From: Vibrio sp. JC009
Lineage (GTDB): Bacteria; Pseudomonadota; Gammaproteobacteria; Enterobacterales; Vibrionaceae
Length of the DNA stretch: 64,000 bases
Direction: 5' to 3'
Assembly: GCF_029016485.1 (NCBI RefSeq)
Contig: NZ_CP092107.1
Coordinates: 1,612,001 to 1,676,000, forward strand
Position numbers and translations under genes: made by a program. Below are positions 43,178 through 51,732 of the stretch, one piece after another; within the stretch, counting starts at the first letter, position 1; each line of letters begins with the position of its first letter. The notes below the pieces were generated by a model that was not told the origin of the DNA, did not search any database, and saw nothing but the letters and a program-made list of their open reading frames with translations.

Positions 43178-46100
43178 ATGATTAGCGAAAGTCGCTCGCT
43201 GTATGACCGCGAGCAAGAACACTCCAGCTGTGGGGTGGGTTTTTTGACCGACAAAACCGGAGAGCAAAGCCATGAGTTGCTAAAACTGGCTCATCAGGCT
43301 CTTTTTACCATTCCCCACCGTGGAGGTATGAGTGCCGAAGGTATAGGCGATGGGGCAGGGGTTAATATTGATCTCTCGGTAAATTTCTACCGTTTTCTTC
43401 TGAACAAGCCAAAGCTTGAGAAAGGAACTTTTGCCGTTGGTAACTTTTTCCTGCCATTTGATAAAAGTCAGCATGAACGCTCAATCTCCTTTATTAACCA
43501 GGTTCTGGAAAACCATGGTTTTTCTATCGCTCTCTGGCGTGAAGCACCGGTAGATAACAGCGTTATCAATGCGGCATCACAGAAAGCGCAGCAGACTATT
43601 TATCAGGTAATTTTTCTACAGGGTGAATCCTGTAAGTCGCAGGATGAGTTTGAAGATGCCATCAGCCAGGCGCTTGCTGAGCTTGAGTCCACCGGTTTTA
43701 CCGATTCGTCGCTGGAAGGATTTTATCCCCTATCCATGAGTTCAAAAACTCAGGTTTATAAAGGGCGTCTTATCTCCGGGGAAATCATTCCATATTTCTC
43801 GGATTTGTGTCACCCGGAACACCAGATAGCCACACTGTTCTTCCATACCCGATTCTCCACCAATACTGAGCCTGCGACTATGATGGCTCAGCCGTTCCGT
43901 CGCATGGCGCATAATGGTGAGCTGAATACGGATAAGAAAAACAGGCTGAGTGAAGATGCCATTGCGCGTCAGCAGCAAAAGCGTGTGATTTTCCCTAAAG
44001 GACAGTCGGACTCATCCCGTCTGGACCAGACGCTGGCCCGCAGAATCGTAGAAGACCGGATGGACATCGTCACCGCTGTACTGGCTATGATGCCGCCAGC
44101 CTGGGAGAACGATAAGTCGATTACCGGGAAAGTTCGCGACATGCTTGAGTATTTCAGCCTGTGCGAAGAGAAAAACGACGGCCCGGCAGCACTGATTTTC
44201 TCCGATGGAGTGAAGGTGGGGGCCAGACTTGACCGTCTGGGTCTGAGACCGCTTCGTAGCGTTGAAACTCACAGATATCTGGCTGTTATGAGTGAAGCCG
44301 GACAGATAGAGTTTCCGGCGGAAGAGATCATCAGGCAGGGAAGAATCCAGGCTGGCGGTATGATCTACTTTGATCACGAAACCGGACGCAGCTATGAAAC
44401 CAGAGAAGTTCTGGAAATGCTTGCTGCCGAGCGTGATTATTCTGCATTGCTTGAGCAGGAAAAATTTACCCTGACAGACTTAGCGGAAGTTTCTGTTGCT
44501 GATATCGATTACCGGCAAAACTTCAGCACCTACAGTCGTTATGTTGCTTACTCTCTTAACCAGGAAAGCTTTAAGTTCTTCCTCGACCCTATGCTAGAAA
44601 CCGGCGCAGAGAAGATAAGCGCTATGGGTTACGGCCTTGCGCCAAACGTTCTGACGGACGAAGAAGGCGGCATGTCCAAATACTTCAGTCAGAAGTTTGC
44701 TCAGGTTACCAACCCTCCGTTGGACTCCATGAGAGAATCGGACGGTATGACACTGAGGGTTGCCCTTGGTGGTAAACCTGACTTCTCGCCTGAAGGAAAT
44801 AAGCAACTGGTTCTGAACTCTCCGGTTCTGCAGCCCCAGCAGCTTGAACAGATTCTTTCCCAGAAGCTGATAGCTGTTAAGGAAATTGACACCCTGTATT
44901 CGCCGACTTTGAACGACAGGCAATACAACGCGAAGGCAATGAGAGCAGCCCTGGAAGCTGTGTGTGGCAAGGTGGAGAAAGCTGCCAGAGATTTTCATGG
45001 CATCATAGTGCTAACCGACCGTAATATCAGTAACACACTGGCGGCAATTCCTGCTGTGCTTATGGTTGCGGCAGCGAATCAGCGACTTATCAAAAAGGGG
45101 CTGCGCTTTAATACCAGCCTGGTTTATCATACAGGTCAGGTGGCAAGCAGCCACGATATTGCCTGTTTGCTTGGCTTTGGTGCTTCAGCAGTCTGTCCTA
45201 TCTCCGTCTTTAGCCGCTCGATGACACTAGCAAATAACCAGCCGGTAGAGCAGGGGCTTAAGAACTTCCAGAAAGCAATTGAAAAGTCGCTGATGAAGAC
45301 CATGGGTAAGTTTGGCCTCTGCACTGCTGAAAGCTACATTGGCGGTGAGTTCTTCGAATCGAACTTTATTGACTCGGATTCCGAGTGCCTGAAAGACTAT
45401 TTCCCGAATATCAGATCGCCTGTAGGTGGAGCCCGCTTTGAGGATCTCGCCTGGAGCGCCGCCAAGTGGCACTTTAAAGCTCTGGCAATCAATGAAGAGA
45501 ACCAGATCCCGCTTTTGGGTCTGTTTAAAGAGCGTCAGGAAGGTGCCGGACACAGCTTCGGTAACACAGCGGTGCGTGAGTACATTAATATGACTCAGGA
45601 GCCGTTTCTTTACGCGGAACAGGCAGAGCATGCTATTGATAAGAACACTCAGTTTGTTGAGGATGACATAGCCTATAAAGATCTAGGCTATGAGAAAAGA
45701 ACGCCTCAACAGATAGATAACTTCAAGATCACACCTTCATACCGGATCTTTAACTCCAACCTGACGGAAGAACGTCAGCAAAGACCGGCTACGCTCAGAG
45801 ACATTCTGCTCCTGCCTATAGATTTCACTCAGACAGAAACAGAAGACCATATAAGCTACCTTCTGAATCATTACCACACCGATGGCAACAACAACTACCT
45901 ATGGCGTGGTGTTGAAGTCCGCTTATTGGGACAGGCGCCCGATGAAACTACGGGGACAGGCACCACAAGCTTTGTGATTCAGGTGGAAGGTTCTGCAAAG
46001 AAAACGGCATTGTTTGCCAGCGCTTTTGAGAAGGTGTGGGGTGAAAACTTTAGTGCTCTTTCTGTCACTGATAAGGGCATAGAGCTTGAAGCGGATGCGG

Positions 46101-48619
46101 TTCTGACCCGCTTCTTATCCAGAGTAAAATCTGCAGCGGAGCCACTGTCTCTGGAACAGGTTGAGCCAGCTCATCTGATTGTGCCGACAATGGCCTCAGG
46201 CGCTATGAGTCACGGCGCTCTGAATGCCAATGCCCATGAAGCTGTTGCGCAGGGCACCAACATCGCCGGAGCCATGAGTAACTCAGGTGAAGGTGGTGAG
46301 CACTCAAGCCGTTTCAACACCATCCGATCCAGTAAGATAAAGCAGTTTGCTTCCGGCCGTTTTGGTGTCTGGGTAGGCTATCTTGCCGATCCTAACCTTG
46401 AAGAGATTGAAATCAAAATCGCCCAGGGGGCCAAGCCGGGTGAGGGTGGTCAGTTACCGTCACCAAAAGTGACAGTGGAAATTGCCGCTGCCCGTGGTGG
46501 TACGCCGGGTGTGGAACTGGTGAGTCCGCCTCCGCATCACGATACTTACTCAATCGAAGATCTGGGTCAACTGATCCACGACGCAAAAGCGGCCCGGGTG
46601 CGGGTTATTGTTAAGCTGGTATCTTCAGAAGGTATCGGCACCATTGCGGTGGGTGTTGCCAAGGCCGGTGCGGATGTGATTAACGTGGCCGGTAATACGG
46701 GTGGTACAGGTGCCGCTGCGGTAACCAGTCTAAAAAACACCGGTCGTGCGGCAGAGATTGGTATTGCAGAAGTGCACCAGTCGCTGTGTGAAAACGGTCT
46801 TCGGGATAAGGTAACTCTGCGTTGTTCCAACGCGCACCAGACAGGTTCCGATGTAATCAAATCAGCGATTCTGGGAGGTGACTCCTTCGAGTTCGGTACC
46901 ACAGCGCTGATGATGCTGAAATGCGTTATGGCGAAAAACTGTAACGTAAAATGCCCGGCAGGTCTGACAACCAACCCTGAGCTTTATCAGGGCGACCCTC
47001 GTGCACTGGCGCAGTACTTCCTTAACGTTGCCCATGATGTGCGAGAGCATCTGGCGCTGCTTGGCTACTCCAGTCTGAAAGCGATCCGCGGCAGAACCGA
47101 GCTTCTGCATCTGGCTAACCACCACAGTATTGTGGGTAGGTTGGATGTGACCGGGCTTCTGAAAGAGACTGATGTAGTGACTATCGCTGACCCTGTTTAT
47201 CTTGAGGCAGATTTCACGCCGGATGATCAGATACTGGAACAACTGCTGCAGAATTATTTCGAATCTGAACAGTCAGAGATCGAGATCGGTGATATCAAAC
47301 TGTGCAACCTGAATAAAACCACTGGCGGTCAGTTATCGATAGATATTGAGCGTTACCTGAATTATCAGAAACCTGATCTGGAACACCCGGCTGTTTTTCA
47401 CGCTGCAAACGGACGCCGCTATCTGGCTCCTGAATCGATAATGGTGAAAACACATGGCAGCGCAGGACAAAGCTACGCCGCCTTTAACAACACAGGTCTA
47501 GTGATGCAGCATACCGGGACATGTAACGACGGTGTGGGCAAAGGTTGTAGCGGCGGGCACATTGTTGTTCTGCGTCAGACAAGCGCTAGCGACAAAGCTG
47601 GTGAAAACGTACTGATAGGTAACTTTGCTCTGTTTGGTGCAACCGGAGGCCAGGCCTTTATCCAGGGTGAGGCCGGTGACCGTTTTGCTGTGCGTAACTC
47701 GGGAGCGGCGGCGGTGGTTGAAGGTGTTGGTGATTTCTGTTGTGAATATATGACCAACGGTACCGTGATCAACTTAGGTGGTTATGGTAAAGGCTTCGGC
47801 AATGGTATGTCGGGCGGAATGGCATTCCAGTACGACATCGACGGTCAGTTTGCTTCTGCCTGCAGTGACGATTCTGTTATGGCACTGCGTCTTGTTGAGC
47901 ATAATCCGGGTTATGAATCCGTGCTTAAATGGCACCTTGAGGAGCATGTTCGTTTTACCGGTTCAGCCAGGGCCAAAGCTTTGCTTGGCGACTGGGAGAC
48001 CAACAGGACACTCTTTACTCTGGTGGTTCCTCTGGCTCTGGTCCAGAGCCAGTTCCCGGAAAAAATCATCACATCCCATAGCCGTAAAGCCATGCTGGAC
48101 GAGCTTATACGCGGTGAAGCCAGCCGCCTGAACGATCAGGTTGCAGACGCTTTCCGACAGGATGCCCAGCTGTTTGACGGTAAAGCGCCTGAGATGAATG
48201 AAACAGAATCTCAGTTACTGTTCGGCATGCTGACACAGAGCGGTGTGATTTACAGAGCAAAAGAGCTGGTTAAGTCTGAAGATTCGCAAGAATACAGAAA
48301 ACTGTTCCTGGAAAAAGACAAAAAGCTGTTAGACGCTCTGTTTAAAGATATCAAAGAAGCTATCTCGAACTACGACGATGAAGAGCTTTCGGTTCTGCTG
48401 GCAAACAAGCGGGTGCAGGATTACAAAAACTCACTGACACGAAGAGACGTCTGGGACTGCCATCTCAGGGCAACCAGTGTCTGGCTGATCTCTCGCCAAA
48501 ACGAGATAGACAAGCTGATGCTGGACATTGAACCGGTAGCAAGGCGTTTAGCAACCCTGTACTGCCATATGTTCGCTGATATGATTCGTGAAGAGATAAA
48601 AGAGCAGAATGTTGCCTAA
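43178..48619 (+). CDS. GltB-like (glutamate synthase large subunit-like) protein, 1813 residues, with extra C-terminal region
   Basis: Domain order follows GltB: a glutamine amidotransferase domain (SSCGVGF near residue 18; HTRFSTNTEPA; FRRMAHNGELNT), a central domain, the FMN/2-oxoglutarate synthase domain (GAMSHGALNANAHEA; GAKPGEGGQLPSPKV; TPGVELVSPPPHHD), and the GXGXG beta-helix (GKGCSGGHIVVLR; GGYGKGFGNGMSGG). Cluster cysteines are C1249-x5-C1255-x3-C1259, one residue shorter than the usual second gap. About 180 helical residues follow the normal GltB end, making it ~300 longer than typical. Two REP units are read through at residues 917-930. No gltD follows, but a CysJ-like gene does, 29 bp on. 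Conversion of glutamine and 2-oxoglutarate to glutamate is likely but inferred. Confidence 0.85.
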   Translation: MISESRSLYDREQEHSSCGVGFLTDKTGEQSHELLKLAHQALFTIPHRGGMSAEGIGDGAGVNIDLSVNFYRFLLNKPKLEKGTFAVGNFFLPFDKSQHERSISFINQVLENHGFSIALWREAPVDNSVINAASQKAQQTIYQVIFLQGESCKSQDEFEDAISQALAELESTGFTDSSLEGFYPLSMSSKTQVYKGRLISGEIIPYFSDLCHPEHQIATLFFHTRFSTNTEPATMMAQPFRRMAHNGELNTDKKNRLSEDAIARQQQKRVIFPKGQSDSSRLDQTLARRIVEDRMDIVTAVLAMMPPAWENDKSITGKVRDMLEYFSLCEEKNDGPAALIFSDGVKVGARLDRLGLRPLRSVETHRYLAVMSEAGQIEFPAEEIIRQGRIQAGGMIYFDHETGRSYETREVLEMLAAERDYSALLEQEKFTLTDLAEVSVADIDYRQNFSTYSRYVAYSLNQESFKFFLDPMLETGAEKISAMGYGLAPNVLTDEEGGMSKYFSQKFAQVTNPPLDSMRESDGMTLRVALGGKPDFSPEGNKQLVLNSPVLQPQQLEQILSQKLIAVKEIDTLYSPTLNDRQYNAKAMRAALEAVCGKVEKAARDFHGIIVLTDRNISNTLAAIPAVLMVAAANQRLIKKGLRFNTSLVYHTGQVASSHDIACLLGFGASAVCPISVFSRSMTLANNQPVEQGLKNFQKAIEKSLMKTMGKFGLCTAESYIGGEFFESNFIDSDSECLKDYFPNIRSPVGGARFEDLAWSAAKWHFKALAINEENQIPLLGLFKERQEGAGHSFGNTAVREYINMTQEPFLYAEQAEHAIDKNTQFVEDDIAYKDLGYEKRTPQQIDNFKITPSYRIFNSNLTEERQQRPATLRDILLLPIDFTQTETEDHISYLLNHYHTDGNNNYLWRGVEVRLLGQAPDETTGTGTTSFVIQVEGSAKKTALFASAFEKVWGENFSALSVTDKGIELEADAVLTRFLSRVKSAAEPLSLEQVEPAHLIVPTMASGAMSHGALNANAHEAVAQGTNIAGAMSNSGEGGEHSSRFNTIRSSKIKQFASGRFGVWVGYLADPNLEEIEIKIAQGAKPGEGGQLPSPKVTVEIAAARGGTPGVELVSPPPHHDTYSIEDLGQLIHDAKAARVRVIVKLVSSEGIGTIAVGVAKAGADVINVAGNTGGTGAAAVTSLKNTGRAAEIGIAEVHQSLCENGLRDKVTLRCSNAHQTGSDVIKSAILGGDSFEFGTTALMMLKCVMAKNCNVKCPAGLTTNPELYQGDPRALAQYFLNVAHDVREHLALLGYSSLKAIRGRTELLHLANHHSIVGRLDVTGLLKETDVVTIADPVYLEADFTPDDQILEQLLQNYFESEQSEIEIGDIKLCNLNKTTGGQLSIDIERYLNYQKPDLEHPAVFHAANGRRYLAPESIMVKTHGSAGQSYAAFNNTGLVMQHTGTCNDGVGKGCSGGHIVVLRQTSASDKAGENVLIGNFALFGATGGQAFIQGEAGDRFAVRNSGAAAVVEGVGDFCCEYMTNGTVINLGGYGKGFGNGMSGGMAFQYDIDGQFASACSDDSVMALRLVEHNPGYESVLKWHLEEHVRFTGSARAKALLGDWETNRTLFTLVVPLALVQSQFPEKIITSHSRKAMLDELIRGEASRLNDQVADAFRQDAQLFDGKAPEMNETESQLLFGMLTQSGVIYRAKELVKSEDSQEYRKLFLEKDKKLLDALFKDIKEAISNYDDEELSVLLANKRVQDYKNSLTRRDVWDCHLRATSVWLISRQNEIDKLMLDIEPVARRLATLYCHMFADMIREEIKEQNVA
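45928..45964 (+). repeat. REP pair inside the gltB-like coding sequence
   Basis: GGGACAGGCGCC (45928-45939) and GGGGACAGGCACC (45952-45964), in the same orientation as the left REP pair of the RAYT unit. The context ATTGGGACAGGCGCCCGATG matches ATTGGGACAGGCACCCCATG at 15546-15565 in 18 of 20 bases. It encodes GQAPDETTGTGTT in frame. Confidence 0.85.
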
Positions 48620-48648
48620 GGAAAGGCAGGAATAAACAGGAATAGAAA

Positions 48649-50406
48649 ATGAAAGTACCATATTTGCCTGATGATTTACCTTTTAGCTGTGACCAGAAAA
48701 CCTGGCTTGCCGGATTTTTTTCCGGGTTACACTCCCGGCTGTTAGTAAAAGAAGAGTCCGTTGTTCACGCGGAAACCAAACCCCAGGTTAAAGGGCTGTC
48801 CATTCTGTACGGAACCCAGACAGGTAATGCCGAAGCCGTGGCTTATGATGCCGCGGAAAAAGCAAAAGAGTACGGCCTTGCCGCAACGGTTTACGATATG
48901 GACAGTGTCGATGCACAGATCTTTGTTAAGTCTTCGCGGGTGCTGATTGTTACTAGTACCTATGGTGAAGGTGAAATGCCCGACAATGCACAGGCACTGT
49001 GGGACACAATGAGTGCAGATAATGCACCTAAACTGGACGGTACCTTCTTCTCAGTACTTTCCCTGGGCGATACCAGTTATGACCATTTCTGCCTGGCAGG
49101 AAAACTATGGGATGAGAGACTGCAAGAGCTTGGTGCGACCAGAGTGACGGACAGAGTAGATTGCGATATCGACTTTGAACAGGTAGCGGAAGACTGGATG
49201 ATTGCCACTTTGCCGGGTATTGCGGATAAAGGTGATGATGCTGACGGCCAGGCACAGAGCCACCCTGCTGCAAAAGCTAAATACAAATTTAATCGTAAAA
49301 ACCCGCTGATGGCTAAGCTAAAGCACAAGCGAGTGCTTAACGGTGAAGAATCCACCAAAGAGATTGTTCACTATGAATTCTCACTGGAAGGAAGCGGCGA
49401 GTTCTATAAAGCCGGGGATGCGCTGAACCTTATCCCGCAGAACGACCCTAAACTGGTGGACGAAGTGCTGGCTTATTTCAGTTACACGGGCGACGAAAAA
49501 CCTTCCTGGCATGGTGAAAGCTATACGCTGAGGGAGCTGTTTACATCGCACCTGGATGTGAGAAATCCGTCCAAGGAATTTGTAAAAGCACTGGCTGAAG
49601 CGGCAAGTGACCACAAACTGCTGGAAATGATTGCCAACGATGACCAGAAAAGTCTGAACGACTTCCTCTGGGGCAAAGATGTACTGGATATACTGAACTA
49701 TTATCCGGGTGCTTCGCTGTCACTGGCCGATCTTCTGTCGCTGCTTAAGCCAGTATCGCCAAGGGCATACTCTATTTCTTCGAGCCTGAACAAGCATCCT
49801 GATGAAGTTCACCTTACTATCGGTAGTGTGCGTTACCAGAAAGATGACAGGGAATATGGCGGTACCTGCTCAACCTGGCTTGCTGACAGGGTAGAAGAGG
49901 GCGATGCAGTTCCATGTTACTTTGCGCCAAACAAAAGTTTTGCAGTACCGGCAGATGACAGTGCCCCAATGATAATGGTAGGACCGGGTACAGGTATCGC
50001 GCCGTTCCGATCTTTTCTTGAGGAGCGGGAAGTTACCGCCGCGCCGGGCGATAACTGGCTGATATTTGGTGACCGTAACAGCGCCTGCGATTTTATCTAC
50101 CGCGAAGAGCTTGAGGCTTTGCAGAAGAACGATGTGCTTACCCGACTGGATCTTGCATTCTCAAGGGATCAGGAAGAGAAGATATATGTTCAGGACCGCA
50201 TGCGTGAATCGGGCGAAGAGCTGTACAACTGGCTGGAAAAAGGCGCCTATTTTTTTGTTTGCGGCGATGCCTACCGAATGGCAAAGGACGTGGACAAAGC
50301 CCTGCATGAAGTAATCGCAACTCACGGCAAACTATCAGAAGCAGAAGCAGAAGCCTATGTGGCGAACCTGAAGAAGCAGAAGCGTTATGTGAGAGATGTA
50401 TACTAA
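48649..50406 (+). CDS. CysJ-type NADPH diflavin reductase, partner of the GltB-like protein
   Basis: The 585-residue protein has a CysJ-like N-terminus (QKTWLAGFFSGLHSRL), a flavodoxin domain (ILYGTQTGNAEAVA; TSTYGEGEMPDNA; SLGDTSYDHFC), an FAD-binding domain (SPRAYSISSSLNKHPDEVHLT; GGTCSTWLADRV) and an NADPH domain (VGPGTGIAPFRSFLEER; FGDRNSACDF), ending KRYVRDVY as in CysJ. It should pass electrons NADPH to FAD to FMN with no Fe-S cluster. The sulfite reductase subunit CysI is absent; the neighbour is the GltB-like gene, 29 bp upstream. It probably feeds that protein, replacing the Fe-S flavoprotein GltD. A strong terminator ends the pair. Confidence 0.9.
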   Translation: MKVPYLPDDLPFSCDQKTWLAGFFSGLHSRLLVKEESVVHAETKPQVKGLSILYGTQTGNAEAVAYDAAEKAKEYGLAATVYDMDSVDAQIFVKSSRVLIVTSTYGEGEMPDNAQALWDTMSADNAPKLDGTFFSVLSLGDTSYDHFCLAGKLWDERLQELGATRVTDRVDCDIDFEQVAEDWMIATLPGIADKGDDADGQAQSHPAAKAKYKFNRKNPLMAKLKHKRVLNGEESTKEIVHYEFSLEGSGEFYKAGDALNLIPQNDPKLVDEVLAYFSYTGDEKPSWHGESYTLRELFTSHLDVRNPSKEFVKALAEAASDHKLLEMIANDDQKSLNDFLWGKDVLDILNYYPGASLSLADLLSLLKPVSPRAYSISSSLNKHPDEVHLTIGSVRYQKDDREYGGTCSTWLADRVEEGDAVPCYFAPNKSFAVPADDSAPMIMVGPGTGIAPFRSFLEEREVTAAPGDNWLIFGDRNSACDFIYREELEALQKNDVLTRLDLAFSRDQEEKIYVQDRMRESGEELYNWLEKGAYFFVCGDAYRMAKDVDKALHEVIATHGKLSEAEAEAYVANLKKQKRYVRDVY

Positions 50407-50420
50407 ACTACAAACCTAAA

Positions 50421-50456
50421 CGAAATATCCCCGCTTTGCGGGGATATTTCGTTTTT
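50421..50456 (+). terminator. Strong rho-independent terminator of the gltB-like/cysJ-like pair
   Basis: A perfect 14-bp stem, CGAAATATCCCCGC (50421-50434) with its complement (50438-50451), a TTT loop and then TTTTT. It also lies just past the stop of the convergent gene at 50461. Confidence 0.95.
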
Positions 50457-50460
50457 GGGG

Positions 50461-50844
50461 CTAGTAATCCATAGTAGCAACCACCTGCTCTAGCTGATAC
50501 TTGAGTCTCTGTACGGATTCATCGCCGTGCTCAAAGTGGTAATAGTAGCGTTTGAGGCTGATAAAAGTGGTATGAATGGAGTCGTAACAGACACGGCGGA
50601 AAATCATGCTGTGTCGTTTGTCTCGGATAGCCTCAAGAAGGTGGGAATAGACCTGACGCAGAAACAGCTCGCACAGCAGCAGGTTTTCTGTTTTAGACTG
50701 CTGCTCATAATAGTTTCCGATAACCATCCCCCAATGCACATAATCGCGGATAATCTCCGGATCAAACATCTTTGCGCTATGTGCGTTTAAAAAGCGGTCC
50801 TGAGCTTTAAAGAATTGTGCGTAGAGTGTCCCTTGCTCTTCCAT
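50461..50844 (-). CDS. Hypothetical helical protein under a perfect Fur box
   Basis: A 127-residue, soluble, mostly helical protein (MEEQGTLYAQFFKAQDRFL... FRRVCYDSIHTTFISLKRYYYHFEHGD), rich in His, Tyr and Phe. No family was recognised. The ATG at 50844 with a GGAAAA site was preferred: the longer frame from 50904 would start inside the Fur box. It lies tail-to-tail with the gltB-like/cysJ-like pair and is preceded by a 25-bp palindromic Fur box, so it is an iron-starvation gene. Roles in iron or heme handling, or in controlling the neighbouring pair, are only possibilities. Confidence 0.75.
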   Translation of the reverse strand: MEEQGTLYAQFFKAQDRFLNAHSAKMFDPEIIRDYVHWGMVIGNYYEQQSKTENLLLCELFLRQVYSHLLEAIRDKRHSMIFRRVCYDSIHTTFISLKRYYYHFEHGDESVQRLKYQLEQVVATMDY

Positions 50845-50865
50845 GTTGTTTTCCGGATTCCAAAT

Positions 50866-50890
50866 ATTAGTGATAATTATTATCACTAAT
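50866..50890. promoter_or_regulatory. Perfect palindromic Fur box
   Basis: A 25-bp perfect palindrome centred on base 50878, of the form ATTAGTGATAAT-T-ATTATCACTAAT. It contains the TGATAAT-n-ATTATCA core without mismatch and lies 22 bp upstream of the ATG at 50844. Confidence 0.9.
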
Positions 50891-51243
50891 AGGCTGAAAT
50901 TCAACCGTAATTTTAGGTGGGGGTTTTTACCTGTTTGTGGCGAATAGCGGTTTGCGAACCGGACTCAGGTCGTTAAGCACAGGTCGGTATCATTATCAAA
51001 TAGGTAATATTCTGCGTATCCAGATACAGGAACTGCTCTAACATCTGGAATAATTTAATCAGAAATAAACAAGAACAAAATTAATGTTTATTTTATGACA
51101 AATTATAGTTTACTCCATTTTTCTGTATCGGAAATTAACATGCCCAAACTATGGATGAATTAGTATATTTATTTTAAGAATCTTAAATAGGTACTAATAT
51201 TAAATTAAAGGCAGTACGTCATTAATAATATGGAGGTTGTAGC
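50891..51243. other. Gene-free AT-rich region before uspA
   Basis: Apart from the adjoining Fur box nothing coding was found. The region is AT-rich toward uspA and should hold the uspA promoter; no confident box or hairpin was located. Confidence 0.5.
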
Positions 51244-51675
51244 ATGAGTTATAAGAATATACTTCTAGCCATCGATCTGACGGAAGAGAGTGCGATACTG
51301 ATTAACGAGTGTATTGAGCTTGCCAGGCCGCTGGGGGCTGAAATCACCATCTTCCATGATGAACCTGATTATGAAGAAATGTGCCGTGGTACAGGCTTCA
51401 TTGATGCTGAGTTGGCTGAAGGTCACACTCAGGCCACGGAAAGGCTGGCTGAGCAGTTTAAAGAGATAACCAGTCAGATAGATTATCCGATTAAACGCCG
51501 GCTAATTGGAACGGGTGAATACAGTGAGCAGCTAAAAGCGGCGATTCGTGAATATGAATTTGATCTGGTTGTTTGCGGGCACCATCAGGGCTTCTGGAGT
51601 GCGGTATATTCTTCAACTGGTCAGCTGATTAATAATCTGAAAACACCTGTTCTGGTTATTCCTCTGGAAGATTAA
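51244..51675 (+). CDS. uspA: Universal stress protein A
   Basis: A 143-residue cytoplasmic stress protein. MSYKNILLAIDLTEES at the start and VVCGHHQGFWSAVYSSTGQLINN near the end follow E. coli UspA closely; in this class the ATP-binding glycine motif is not the full G-2x-G-9x-G(S/T), so ATP binding is not expected. ATG at 51244 follows TGGAGGTTGTAGC. It is monocistronic, with a strong hairpin after it. Confidence 0.93.
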   Translation: MSYKNILLAIDLTEESAILINECIELARPLGAEITIFHDEPDYEEMCRGTGFIDAELAEGHTQATERLAEQFKEITSQIDYPIKRRLIGTGEYSEQLKAAIREYEFDLVVCGHHQGFWSAVYSSTGQLINNLKTPVLVIPLED

Positions 51676-51696
51676 CGGTTTTTTCATGTTTATTTC

Positions 51697-51726
51697 CCGT
51701 CAGCTCCCGTTATGGGGAGCTGACGG
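51697..51726. terminator. Bidirectional terminator between uspA and the binding-protein gene
   Basis: CCGTCAGCTCCC (51697-51708) pairs perfectly with GGGAGCTGACGG (51715-51726) over 12 bp around GTTATG. Tails on both strands are only mildly A/T-rich. Confidence 0.75.
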
Positions 51727-51732
51727 TGAGGT

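Noticed and set aside
46567..46974. 135-codon minus-strand ORF
   Set aside because: It is antisense to the conserved FMN domain of the gltB-like gene; real coding evidence is on the plus strand.
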